Source of the DNA: JBOGXA01 sp050694175
GTDB lineage: Bacteria > Actinomycetota > CADDZG01 > WHSQ01
Reading direction: 5' to 3'
DNA: 64,000 nucleotides
Assembly (NCBI GenBank): GCA_050694175.1
Contig: JBOGXA010000007.1
Coordinates: 62,001-126,000, forward strand
Of this stretch, positions 8,498 through 17,048 are shown piece after piece. The notes under the pieces are model-generated. The model had not been told where the DNA came from. It saw nothing but the letters and a program-made list of their open reading frames with translations, and searched no databases. The position numbers were made by a program, and so were the translations under genes. The stretch's first letter is position 1. Each line of letters opens with the position of its first letter.

Positions 8498-11400
8498 CTA
8501 CTGCGAGGCCACCCGACCGTCGTTCAAGAAAACCTGTAGCTCGGCGACGTGCACCTCGTTGTGTCGCGGTGGCAGCGCGACACCCCCCGTGCGGCAATCC
8601 GTCGGGTTGAGCGGATCTGCGTCCTGCTCCCCCTGGAACGCCGAGTTCCCCGTGCACTGGTTGTGTAGCACTCGGATCTGCACGTGAGTTGCCGTCGTCG
8701 TCGGGAAAGTGAACGTGCGCAGGATCATCTCCGGCGCGACCGGCCTGGGGTTGAAGCCGGGGAATGCGTTCGCCGGGCTGGTGAAGACGTTTGTGAAGCC
8801 TCCCGGGTTGGCGCAAAAGGCGTTGGCCGGGCTCGCCGTGCACTTCCGGATCTGGAACTGACGCAGCGCCGTGAACCGATTCTCCCCGAAGAGCATCGCG
8901 CTCACCTTGACCGTGTTGAACGACCGCGGCGTGTCGCCGGCCAGGTCGACCGAGACCCGGGGCTGCTGCGTGTTGACCCCAGGCCCGCCGGCGGGCTCGT
9001 CCCAGTTGGTCGCCTCGGTGTCGTCGATGAGATCCGGCAGGCTTGCGGGAGCACCGTCGCCGGTTGCGACGGCCCCCTTGTGCCGCGACGCCACGTTCGT
9101 CGGCATGGAGATCGTGAGCGTCTGGTTCGACCCCGCGGCCAGGGACCTCGTGAAGCGGAAGTGTCCGTAACCCGGCGCGTGCACGACGAAGTCGTAGGAA
9201 CCGGCAACGAAAGCAGCCTGGTTGTCGAGGTTGCTCGCACCGGGTGGCACCGACCCGTCGGGCGGCCCGGTGGCCGGGTCCGTGTCTGCGATCGGCGACA
9301 CCCGCGCCTCGTAGTGGCCTGCGTAGATGCGGGCCGGCACCGGCGTGTTGCCTTCGTCCGAGGCGACCACATTGAACGTGACGGTCCCCTCGTTGTGCAG
9401 AGGCGACTCGAAGTCGGGCTTGGGATCCGTGTCCGACGACGGCGCCCCCTCGGGCGAGCTGTTGGTGCTTACTGCGTTCTCGCCAAAGCCGCGGCGTCCG
9501 AACGCCTCCCACAGCTCCTGCTGGTTCGCCCCGCCGAAACGCATCATGTCGGCAGCAAGGTACGCGTCGCGCGCGTCGAGCATGGAAGGAGCCACGGGCA
9601 TCAGCAGGTAGGCGTCGAACATGATCTGGATCCACCGCCGGTTGCCCGGACACAGGTCGGCCGGACGCCTCCCCTCGGCGCAGTCCTGTTGGAGCTGCAC
9701 ATCAGACGCGGGGAAGGAGCCGTTGTACTTGTCGACGAGCGCGCGGCGGATGTCGAAGTTCGTCGCGCTCCAGATCTCACCGTTGGCGTGAACCTGCTGG
9801 CCCACGATGTCGTAGCCCATGTCGCTGAAGTTCAGGGCGTTTGTTTCCTCGATACGGCCCGGCCTGTGCGTCACCGGGACTGTGAACCGAGGGAAGTTCA
9901 TCCCATAGTTGCGGATTCCGCGCTGCTTGTTCCCGGTCACGTAAGGACCCACGGAGAAGGGGTTCTCGTCCGAGACCGGCACGAACCCGTACTCGTTGAG
10001 AACCTCCACACCAAGAAGGTCGCCCGAGCTTTCGCCCATGGCTCCCGCATGATGGCCACCGCGCGTCCCACCCTTGCCGATCATCCGATTCTCGATCAGG
10101 TGGCCGTACTCGTGACCGATCACCGACATGTCGAAGTCGCCGTCGACGCAGGGTGCGTAGAAGGCGCCGGCGATCGGTTGCCACAGATACATGTTCGTGA
10201 TCGGAGGCACACCGTCCGGCAGCGAGATCATGTTCGCGTTGTCCCGCCCCGTGTAAGAAGGCGCGCCGCCGGTCAGGGCGCCGGCCTGGGCGTCGCCGAT
10301 CAGAGCGTCGCGGTCGGCCGTGTTACCCGTTCCGAAGTTGAAGTCCTGCGCGTTCCAGTGCCGCTCGGTGAAGCCGAGGAAGTACGACCAGTCGTGCATG
10401 CGATTGTGCATAACGAACAGGTTCGTGACCGCAGCCGCGATGTCGTGGCTCTGACCTGGAACGAACGGGGTAAAGCAGTCGCTCTCGTGCCACTCGTTGC
10501 CCCAGTCGTAGATGTACTCACGATCGAGGCTTACGGGCCGGAACCCGAACGGCCCCGGGCTGAGGGGCGTCGTCCACGCCTCTGCGGTGTTCGCGTTGTT
10601 GCCCAGGGTTGTGAACGTCGGCACACCGGTGCGGGCGTTGACGTCCCACGGCGCGCGCGATGCGAGGTTTTGGACCTCACGATCACATTCGGGAATCTCC
10701 ACGGGCGGCTGCCCGACGTTGTCCTCCCAGCACCAAACCTCGCGGATGTCGTCGCTGGGATAGTTCCACGGATGCACCTGGTTGCCCAGTTCGCCGTAAG
10801 CGGGGAACACCTTCCACTTCGGCGGGTACGGCGTCACGTCGCCCGGCCCCACGGGAGCGAAGAAGATGTTGCCCGCGTAATCGCGCGGGTCTAACCACGC
10901 GGCGCCGTCCACGAAGTCGCACACGCGCACGTGGTAGGTCCCCTGGCCGTCGTCCGCCGGGTCGTAGATGAGGGTCTCCGGCGTGAACAGCGTGTCCTGC
11001 GACGCGACGATCGTTCCGTCTCGTACCAAGTGCAGGACGACGTCGTTGGTCGGAACCACTGCGTCGGCGGTAACCGAAACGAACTCGATGCTCTCGCCCG
11101 GGGCAACGACCCATGGGCCCTTGTCCGTATCGCACGCGCCGTCCACCGGCGGGACCTGCCCGGTGAAGGCATCGGTCGGTGGGTGACTGTGCATGACGAG
11201 GTCCTTGCGGACGAGAACGGCCCCCGTCTCGGCGTCGATGAAGTGCTGGTAGGCGGTCCAATGACCTTTTTCGTTGTTGAGAAGCAGCGTTTCGAACGCG
11301 GGACGGACGCCGTCGCTCGGGGTGGGTACGGCCACGAGGCGCGCCCTCTGCAGCTCGGAGAAACCGCGCACGGCGAACACCGCCCACTCCCTGTCGCTCT

Positions 11401-12031
11401 TTACCTTACCGACATCCGCGGCACCGGCAGCTCGGCCGACATCCGCCGCAGCCCGGGCCCACGCGTCTGTGGCGGTCAGCTTCTGGCTGCCGCTGACCGA
11501 TGAGTCGCCGGTAACCATCGATGAGGCATACGCAACCGACCAGCCGCGTACAGCCGAGCCCTTGAGCCCAACGGTAAGGAACCCTCCTTCGGCGGCTCGC
11601 AGATCGCCGAAGCGCTGCTGGAATTGGATGACGCGGCCGTTGGTTCCTTTCAAAGGCGACACCTTCGCGACTCTGAGGGTCTCAGACGACTCGAGCTTGA
11701 AGAGCGCACCGTTCCGATTGATCCAACTCTTTGCCGCTTCCGCCGCCGAGCGCCCAGCGATCCCCGTGGCCAAAAAGCCACCGTGCTTGATCAGGGATCG
11801 AGGGGTTCCGAACTCGTTCCAGCTCGCGCGGGCGCCCAGACGCTCGACCGCGGCGCGTTGCTGCGCGGTCGGTTCGACGGTACCGGCGCGCGCGTCGAGA
11901 TCCTCGAGCCCCGCGGTGTCACTCTGCAGCGCGGCGTTCTTGCGCGCCGAACTGCCTGCCGTGGAGACTCCAAGGACGACTACGAGTGACATCGCCACAA
12001 CCAGGGCGATAGACCGACTCTTCACAGACAT
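8498..12031 (-). CDS. Secreted M36 (fungalysin) family metallopeptidase
   Basis: An 1177-residue exported protease. A signal peptide (basic start, then ALVVAMSLVVVLGV) is followed by an FTP-like propeptide (about 80-270), then the M36 catalytic domain with the zinc motif HEYGH at residues 640-644 and the third ligand E667 in GESSGD. After about residue 870 comes a carboxypeptidase-regulatory-like beta domain, then a C-terminal discoidin-like region rich in short beta strands. The GGGAGGGGGAG Shine-Dalgarno before ATG 12031 is very strong. Two other exported or membrane enzymes in the window (S8 protease, PLC-like) suggest extracellular protein and lipid breakdown. Confidence 0.9.
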   Translation of the reverse strand: MSVKSRSIALVVAMSLVVVLGVSTAGSSARKNAALQSDTAGLEDLDARAGTVEPTAQQRAAVERLGARASWNEFGTPRSLIKHGGFLATGIAGRSAAEAAKSWINRNGALFKLESSETLRVAKVSPLKGTNGRVIQFQQRFGDLRAAEGGFLTVGLKGSAVRGWSVAYASSMVTGDSSVSGSQKLTATDAWARAAADVGRAAGAADVGKVKSDREWAVFAVRGFSELQRARLVAVPTPSDGVRPAFETLLLNNEKGHWTAYQHFIDAETGAVLVRKDLVMHSHPPTDAFTGQVPPVDGACDTDKGPWVVAPGESIEFVSVTADAVVPTNDVVLHLVRDGTIVASQDTLFTPETLIYDPADDGQGTYHVRVCDFVDGAAWLDPRDYAGNIFFAPVGPGDVTPYPPKWKVFPAYGELGNQVHPWNYPSDDIREVWCWEDNVGQPPVEIPECDREVQNLASRAPWDVNARTGVPTFTTLGNNANTAEAWTTPLSPGPFGFRPVSLDREYIYDWGNEWHESDCFTPFVPGQSHDIAAAVTNLFVMHNRMHDWSYFLGFTERHWNAQDFNFGTGNTADRDALIGDAQAGALTGGAPSYTGRDNANMISLPDGVPPITNMYLWQPIAGAFYAPCVDGDFDMSVIGHEYGHLIENRMIGKGGTRGGHHAGAMGESSGDLLGVEVLNEYGFVPVSDENPFSVGPYVTGNKQRGIRNYGMNFPRFTVPVTHRPGRIEETNALNFSDMGYDIVGQQVHANGEIWSATNFDIRRALVDKYNGSFPASDVQLQQDCAEGRRPADLCPGNRRWIQIMFDAYLLMPVAPSMLDARDAYLAADMMRFGGANQQELWEAFGRRGFGENAVSTNSSPEGAPSSDTDPKPDFESPLHNEGTVTFNVVASDEGNTPVPARIYAGHYEARVSPIADTDPATGPPDGSVPPGASNLDNQAAFVAGSYDFVVHAPGYGHFRFTRSLAAGSNQTLTISMPTNVASRHKGAVATGDGAPASLPDLIDDTEATNWDEPAGGPGVNTQQPRVSVDLAGDTPRSFNTVKVSAMLFGENRFTALRQFQIRKCTASPANAFCANPGGFTNVFTSPANAFPGFNPRPVAPEMILRTFTFPTTTATHVQIRVLHNQCTGNSAFQGEQDADPLNPTDCRTGGVALPPRHNEVHVAELQVFLNDGRVASQ

Positions 12032-12186
12032 TTACTCCCCCTCCCGCCAGAAACGGCTCCATTGCCTCAGGAGGCGTCGCAAGACGCCCAACGAACCTAT
12101 CGAGCAATTTTCGGCAGGCGGGGGTCGATTCCTGCCGGAGCGTCACAATTGTCGGGCCCACGTGACCACTGCTGTCCCTGGGCCGG

Positions 12187-12999
12187 TCAGTCGTGGGCAG
12201 CCAGTTGTTCGAGCAGCCCCACCATCCCCTGTGGCCCCTCCACCACCACATCTGCCCGCTCCAGCAACTCTGGAGGCGACTCGTCGGATCGCACGCCTAT
12301 GCGAACCGCTATGACACCATCGGCCTCCAGGCGGTCGAGAGCATCGAACCCGGGCAGGTCGACCCGATCATCGCCGGCGAACGCGACCCCTCTCAGGTCG
12401 GCTTCCCGGGCACGCCCGAGCACCACCTGGGCCTTGGACAGCTCCACGGGGGGTCGGAGCTCGTACGCGAGCCGGCCCCCCGCTCGCTTCAGCCCGTACG
12501 TCTCCGCGAGCTGGGACGCGAGCTCGTCGAGAGCTCGCTGCGCCCGATCAACTTCGCGCGCCGCACGAAAGTGCAGACCGATTACCACCCTCTTGTCCTC
12601 GAGCACGGTTCCTTCGAGGTCCAGTTGCATCATCCTCGTTCGCGCCTCGGTGAAGGCCCGCCTCATCAGGTCCTCGTAGGGTGCGACCGCCTCCGAGAGC
12701 TCGACCCGGCCGTCGATCGCCCTCTCGGCTCCGTGCGTCCCCCAGATCTCGACCTCCGCTCCCAGCCACTCCATCAACTGTCCGGCGGCGCGACCGGACA
12801 CAACCGCCACCAATTTGAACCGGTGGCTGAGCCGATTCAGCAGCCCGGGCACTTCGGGCAACGGCCGCGCCAGCGAGGGAACGAGCACGATCTCCGACAG
12901 CGTCCCGTCGAAGTCCAAGAAGACGCCGGCCGAACCGGGCGCCGTCACAAGTGGTTCGAAGATCGACCCGTTCACAGGCGCACAGCCTACGGCGACCAT
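12187..12999 (-). CDS. otsB: Trehalose-6-phosphate phosphatase
   Basis: A HAD-superfamily phosphatase of about 270 residues: motif I DFDGTLSE with the nucleophile Asp, motif II VVSGRA, the family block WGTHGAE, a Lys in ELSKAQ, and motif IV AGDDRVDLPGFDAL. It removes phosphate from trehalose 6-phosphate. ATG 12999 fits the family length, but GTG 12975 is possible and neither has a strong ribosome site. It is on the opposite strand from the TPS-like gene, separated by the M36 protease, so the two are not one operon. Upstream it is divergent from the lipoprotein gene at 13057. Confidence 0.88.
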   Translation of the reverse strand: MVAVGCAPVNGSIFEPLVTAPGSAGVFLDFDGTLSEIVLVPSLARPLPEVPGLLNRLSHRFKLVAVVSGRAAGQLMEWLGAEVEIWGTHGAERAIDGRVELSEAVAPYEDLMRRAFTEARTRMMQLDLEGTVLEDKRVVIGLHFRAAREVDRAQRALDELASQLAETYGLKRAGGRLAYELRPPVELSKAQVVLGRAREADLRGVAFAGDDRVDLPGFDALDRLEADGVIAVRIGVRSDESPPELLERADVVVEGPQGMVGLLEQLAAHD

Positions 13000-13056
13000 C
13001 GAGGGCGTTGTCGCCCCCAGCACTCCCTCGCCAACGAGGCCCGTACACTCGCCCGC

Positions 13057-13860
13057 GTGAGAAATCGCATTGCTCTCGGGCTCCTCGTCGCCGCGGCCGT
13101 CATGGGTGCGTGCCGGCCCGACACCGTCGAGCTCGGCTATCGCTTCGAGGAGGGCCGGGAGTTCAACTACCGGCTGACCGCGCGTGGAAAGGTCGACTAC
13201 CAGTTCACGACCACCACCGGTGGGGGCGACTACCTGGCCGTCTTCGACGTGACCGAATCGATCGAAGCGACCGAAGGGGCCGGTGCGATCGTGTCCGTGG
13301 CCATGACCCCGGTGAAATCCGTCGAGAACGGCCTGCAATCTCCCGCCGGGGAGGAGCTGTCGTTTCGGTCGCGGATCGGGCCCAACGGTGAGGTGCTGGA
13401 GGTCCTGGCACTCAACGGAGTGCCGGCATCGGAGTTGAGTCCCGAGCAGATCGCGCTCATCGGCACGATGCGGCCCAAGCTGCCACTGGAGGACGAGACG
13501 ATCGGCGCTAGCTGGGACGCGGGGCAGGAGTTCCCCCTACCGTCTACGTTCTCGGAGGTCCGGACCACAGGCGAGCTCGAGGGCCTCGAGGTCGACGCCG
13601 ACGGCCGAGTGGCCGAGATCGGGTTCCGCGGCGGCGGGCCACTCTCCGGAACGATCGCCATCGCGGGGGGCAATGCCGAGCTCACGGGCAGCCTCGACGT
13701 CACCGGGGATGCGGTACTGGACGTCGACGGAGGCTTCCTGCGCTCGGCCTCGACCGTCAACGAGGGGGATTTTCAGGCCAGGCTGGTCCCCGAAAACGAA
13801 GCTCCACTGACGGGGTTGATACATCTCGAGCTGGACATCGATCTCGTCCTCAAATCGTGA
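13057..13860 (+). CDS. Predicted lipoprotein, unknown function
   Basis: A 267-residue protein with a signal sequence and lipobox (LLVAAAVMGAC) at residues 8-18. The mature part is beta-rich with no Cys after the lipidated one and no motif I recognise; repeated short strands (YRFEEGREFNYRL, GTIAIAGGNAELTGSLDVTG) suggest an outer-face beta-barrel or LolA/LppX-like fold, but that is a guess. GTG 13057 is chosen because it opens the signal peptide; the frame stays open for 860 bp upstream only as the shadow of otsB. The gene ends exactly where the convergent LytR_C gene ends. Confidence 0.7.
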   Translation: MRNRIALGLLVAAAVMGACRPDTVELGYRFEEGREFNYRLTARGKVDYQFTTTTGGGDYLAVFDVTESIEATEGAGAIVSVAMTPVKSVENGLQSPAGEELSFRSRIGPNGEVLEVLALNGVPASELSPEQIALIGTMRPKLPLEDETIGASWDAGQEFPLPSTFSEVRTTGELEGLEVDADGRVAEIGFRGGGPLSGTIAIAGGNAELTGSLDVTGDAVLDVDGGFLRSASTVNEGDFQARLVPENEAPLTGLIHLELDIDLVLKS

Positions 13861-14421
13861 TCAGGAGGGGGCTTCGTCGGGCCCGACGATGACGTGGATG
13901 TCGATCACGTCCGACAGGGTCTCCGGGGCAGGTCCGGCAGCCCAACCGAAACGGCGGGCGAGAGCGCGTGCCCCCCGCTCGTCTTCTGCTCCCGTCCAGT
14001 ACACGACCGTGCGATCGACCGTTAAGGCGTCGCCCACTGCGGCGATGCTGTAACCGCGCCGTTGTAAACGGGTCGCCATCGACTCCGCAGCCCCAGCGAT
14101 GCCGCCCGTCCCGTTCAACACCTGAACCGAGACTCCGCTGGTGACAAGTCCGGTGTCCCGCGTGGGAGTCGGCGACGGGCGCGGTTTCTCGGTTGGCGTT
14201 TCCTCGGGGGTCGGACGGGGGCTCGGGGACGACTCTGCAATAGACGCTCCGGCGGGATTCTCGGTCGGTGGTGCCGACGGGGTCACGTCGCTGCCGGAGA
14301 GCGCTCCCACCGCGAACCACACGGCGACACCCACTATCGCTGCGATGACGAACCAGGGGACGGCCCACCCAAGGACAGACCGGTAGAAGGCCGCTCTTTG
14401 CTCAGACGAATGTCGTCCCAC
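13861..14421 (-). CDS. LytR C-terminal domain protein, single-pass membrane
   Basis: 186 residues: cytoplasmic N-terminus, one membrane helix (WAVPWFVIAAIVGVAVWFAVG, about 19-39), a Pro/Ser/Thr/Glu-rich linker (45-90), and a LytR_C domain (VSVQVLNGTGGIAGAA... GYSI... VVYWTGAEDERGARALARRFG). LytR_C domains accompany LCP wall-polymer ligases but here no LCP domain is present. Neighbour DUF3263 is 47 bp upstream; the same pair occurs in mycobacteria (Rv0430/Rv0431), where the role is also poorly known. An envelope role is inferred. Confidence 0.82.
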   Translation of the reverse strand: MGRHSSEQRAAFYRSVLGWAVPWFVIAAIVGVAVWFAVGALSGSDVTPSAPPTENPAGASIAESSPSPRPTPEETPTEKPRPSPTPTRDTGLVTSGVSVQVLNGTGGIAGAAESMATRLQRRGYSIAAVGDALTVDRTVVYWTGAEDERGARALARRFGWAAGPAPETLSDVIDIHVIVGPDEAPS

Positions 14422-14468
14422 TACCCCGGCCTCCCGCTATCCGTCCGGGCGTCGGGCGGGGGTGAGCA

Positions 14469-14762
14469 CTACCTCCGGCCCGGGGCGTACTCCGCCCCGA
14501 GCAGACGGGCAACCCGCTGACGCTGCCGATAGGTGCGGAGGCGTTTCAGGCGTTTTACAAGGATGGGGTCGTGGTCGCTCGCGGCCGGCTTTTCCAGAAG
14601 CTCATTGAGCAGCTGGTAGTAGCGCGTCGCCGACATGTCGAAACGCTCCTTGATGGCCTGCTCCTTGACCCCGGCATGCTTCCACCAGGACCGCTCGAAG
14701 TCGAGGATCTCGACGTCGCGTTCGGACAGCGCTCCGTCGCTTCGATCGTTCGTCTCGCTCAT
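14469..14762 (-). CDS. DUF3263 family protein
   Basis: A 97-residue soluble protein of the actinobacterial DUF3263 family, seen in the block LDFERSWWKHAGVKEQAIKERFDMSATRYYQLLNELL. The arrangement resembles a helix-turn-helix (FDMSATRYYQLLN), so DNA binding is possible but not shown. ATG 14762 has GGGGGAC just upstream; the frame runs on to 14852 without family similarity. It precedes the LytR_C gene, a conserved pairing in Actinomycetota. Confidence 0.85.
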   Translation of the reverse strand: MSETNDRSDGALSERDVEILDFERSWWKHAGVKEQAIKERFDMSATRYYQLLNELLEKPAASDHDPILVKRLKRLRTYRQRQRVARLLGAEYAPGRR

Positions 14763-14861
14763 GTCCCCCAGGGTAGTGGGGTGCGGCCGCCGACTGGTGG
14801 ATTTTCCTCGCGCACTCGAGAGAAATATCCGAACACCGGGAACTTCCGGCACACGGTTTGC

Positions 14862-16172
14862 TTAGGGAAACAGCCCGCGGGTGAGGTGGGCTTCGGCCAC
14901 GCGGCCGACTCCGATCCAGTGGGCGGCCTGCCGCATCGTCAGTTCCTTGGACTGGGCCAGGCTGTACACCTCCCTGAAGGAGCGGTCCATGATCTGCCGC
15001 AGGCGGTCGTTCACCTGCTCGTGGTCCCAGAAATATGCCTGAATATCCTGGACCCATTCGAAGTACGAAACCGTCACGCCCCCGGAGTTGGCGACGATGT
15101 CCGGGACTACGAAGATGCCGCGGTCGTTGAGGATCTTGTCGGCTTCGAAGGTGACGGGGCCGTTGGCGCCCTCGCAAACCACGCGAGCTTTGATCCTGTC
15201 GGCGTTCTTGACGGTGATCACGCCCTCGACCGCGGCCGGGACGAGGACGTCGCACTTGACCTCGAGGAGCTCTTCATTGGATATGGCTTCGGCCCCCGAA
15301 TAGCCGGCGACCGCCCCCGCCTCTCGCTTGTGCCGGTTGACCGCCTCGGGATCAAGTCCTCGCTCTCGATAAAGCCCCCCGTCGAGGTCGGAGACGGCCA
15401 CCACACGGCAGCCTGCATCGTGGAGCAGTTGCGCGGCGAAGCCACCAACCTTGCCGTAGCCTTGTATCGCGATACTCACTTCCTCGGGAGCAATCCCGAG
15501 CTCCCGGAGCGTGGAGAAGATCGTGAACATGACTCCGCGCGAAGTCGCACCGGCCCGGCCTTCCGATCCACCGATCGATACCGGCTTTCCCGTTACCACG
15601 CCCGGAACTGAGTAGCCCTTGTTACTCGAATACGTGTCCATGATCCACGACATGACCTCCTCGTTCGTGTTCATGTCGGGGGCCGGAATGTCGCGCTCGG
15701 GGCCGATAAGAGGAAGGATTTCGGACGCGTAGCGACGGGTCATCCGCTCGAGTTCTCCTCTGGAATGCTTCTTCACATCGACGGTGACGCCGCCCTTCGC
15801 CCCGCCGAAAGGTATCCCGGCGATAGCGCACTTCCACGTCATCCACATCGCAAGCGCCTTGATCTCGTCGAGATCGACGCGGGGGTGATACCGGATCCCG
15901 CCCTTGGCAGGCCCGCGGGTCACGTTGTGGTGAACTCGGTAGCCCTGGTAAACGCGCGTGGTCCCGTCGTCCATGCGAAACGGGATCGAGACCACGAGTG
16001 CTCGCTTGCAGTTGCGCAATGTCTCGTGAACGCCGGGGGCCAGACCCATCAGCTCTGCGACTTCGTCGAGCTGCGCGAGGGCCGTCTCCCACGCAGAATC
16101 GTGCGATGTGTCGTCCGGCAGGACCGGTTTCGCGGGGTTGCTGTCTTCCTGCTGGTCCACGTTCGTCTCCAT
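14862..16172 (-). CDS. gdhA: Glutamate dehydrogenase (Glu/Leu/Phe/Val family)
   Basis: A 436-residue NAD(P)-linked amino-acid dehydrogenase. It has the substrate-site block GGIRYHP, the catalytic Lys region PFGGAKGGV, PAPDMNTNEEVMSWIMD, and the Rossmann motif IQGYGKVGGFAA. The length and the RNCKRALVVSIPFRMDDG start match hexameric glutamate dehydrogenases, interconverting glutamate and 2-oxoglutarate plus ammonia. I cannot decide NAD or NADP preference from the sequence alone. It stands alone between DUF3263 and tRNA-Thr. The N-terminus carries a 20-residue acidic extension. Confidence 0.93.
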   Translation of the reverse strand: METNVDQQEDSNPAKPVLPDDTSHDSAWETALAQLDEVAELMGLAPGVHETLRNCKRALVVSIPFRMDDGTTRVYQGYRVHHNVTRGPAKGGIRYHPRVDLDEIKALAMWMTWKCAIAGIPFGGAKGGVTVDVKKHSRGELERMTRRYASEILPLIGPERDIPAPDMNTNEEVMSWIMDTYSSNKGYSVPGVVTGKPVSIGGSEGRAGATSRGVMFTIFSTLRELGIAPEEVSIAIQGYGKVGGFAAQLLHDAGCRVVAVSDLDGGLYRERGLDPEAVNRHKREAGAVAGYSGAEAISNEELLEVKCDVLVPAAVEGVITVKNADRIKARVVCEGANGPVTFEADKILNDRGIFVVPDIVANSGGVTVSYFEWVQDIQAYFWDHEQVNDRLRQIMDRSFREVYSLAQSKELTMRQAAHWIGVGRVAEAHLTRGLFP

Positions 16173-16203
16173 TGACGCTGTTCGGCCGAGGGGTACCCGG
16201 ACG

Positions 16204-16276
16204 AGCTGGAGACAGGATTCGAACCTGCGACCTGCCGCTTACAAGGCGGCTGCTCTACCAACTGAGCTACTCCAGC
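16204..16276 (-). tRNA. tRNA-Thr (TGT anticodon)
   Basis: A cloverleaf on the minus strand: acceptor GCTGGAG/CTCCAGC, D arm AGCTCAGTTGGTAGAGC, anticodon stem GCCGC/GCGGC with loop CTTGTAA (anticodon TGT) and T arm with GGTTCGAATCC. The CCA end is not encoded. It follows sigH in the direction of transcription, the position where tRNA and rpmG genes often sit before secE in Gram-positives. Confidence 0.96.
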
Positions 16277-16375
16277 ACGACGACGACACTGATCCCGGCC
16301 GCGTCGACGTTCTAGAGAGGGTAACCGGTAGACCCACCAGAATCGGCCGACGACAAGGCTCCGCATCGCGGGCCG

Positions 16376-17032
16376 CTACTGGGGGAGCCCCCTTCCTCCT
16401 CTGGCGGCGGGGAGATGCTGTTCGAGCTTGCGCTTGATCCGTTGCAGGGCATTGTCAATTGATTTCACGTGACGGCCGAGCCGGTCCGCGATCTCCTGAT
16501 ACGACTTGCCGTCCATGTACAGATGCAGCACTTCCCTTTCGAGATCCGACAAGACCTCGGCAACCGAGACGTTCATCGCGTCGATCTCCTCCGCAGACAC
16601 AACAAGATCGGCGGGGTCGGCCGCGGAACGAACCTCGAGCATCCCGACGAACGCCTGCTCGTCGTCAGGGTGAGTCGACATCGGCTTGCTTAGCGAAACG
16701 TATGAGTTGAGTGGGAGGTGCTTCTGCCTCGTCGCCGATTTGATCGCCGTGATTATTTGCCGGGTGATACACAACTCGGCAAATGCTCGGAACGCGGTGT
16801 TCTTGTCGGAACGGAAATCCCGCACGGCCTTGAAAAGGCCGATCATCCCTTCCTGAACGACGTCCTCCCTATCGGCGCCGGCAAGGAAATACATGCGCGA
16901 TTTCGCTCGGGCGTAGTGCCGGTAGCGAGCCAGCAGGATCTCGATTGCCTGCTCGCTGCCCTCTTTGGCCAGCGCGACAAGGTCTTCGTCGCCGAGGTTG
17001 GACAGCGAGTCCAGATGCGCCCGCGCGTTCAG
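16376..17032 (-). CDS. sigH: RNA polymerase sigma factor, SigH type
   Basis: A sigma-70 factor like Bacillus SigH: region 2 (ILLARYRHYARAKSRMYFLAGADREDVVQEGMIGLFKAVRDF), the linker ITAIKSATRQKHLPLNSYVSL, and region 4 (SDLEREVLHLYMDGKSYQEIADRLGRHVKSIDNALQRIKRKL). There is no ATG or GTG between the rlmB stop and the conserved region. I placed the start at CTG 17032, preceded by GGGGGCAGGAA and giving 218 residues, the usual length; TTG 17143 inside rlmB is the canonical alternative, and the frame opens as far as 17242. It follows rlmB by 16 bp, matching the Bacillus order rlmB-yacP-sigH. Its target genes are unknown here. Confidence 0.85.
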   Translation of the reverse strand: MNARAHLDSLSNLGDEDLVALAKEGSEQAIEILLARYRHYARAKSRMYFLAGADREDVVQEGMIGLFKAVRDFRSDKNTAFRAFAELCITRQIITAIKSATRQKHLPLNSYVSLSKPMSTHPDDEQAFVGMLEVRSAADPADLVVSAEEIDAMNVSVAEVLSDLEREVLHLYMDGKSYQEIADRLGRHVKSIDNALQRIKRKLEQHLPAARGGRGLPQ

Positions 17033-17048
17033 TTCCTGCCCCCGAAGC

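Noticed and set aside
8684..10894. A 736-codon open frame on the plus strand
   Set aside because: It is wholly antisense to the M36 protease, has no family likeness or ribosome site and has an Arg/Gly/Pro-rich composition typical of high-GC antisense shadows.
12193..13056. A long in-frame extension upstream of the lipoprotein
   Set aside because: It is antisense to otsB and lacks coding character; GTG 13057 opens the signal peptide and lipobox.
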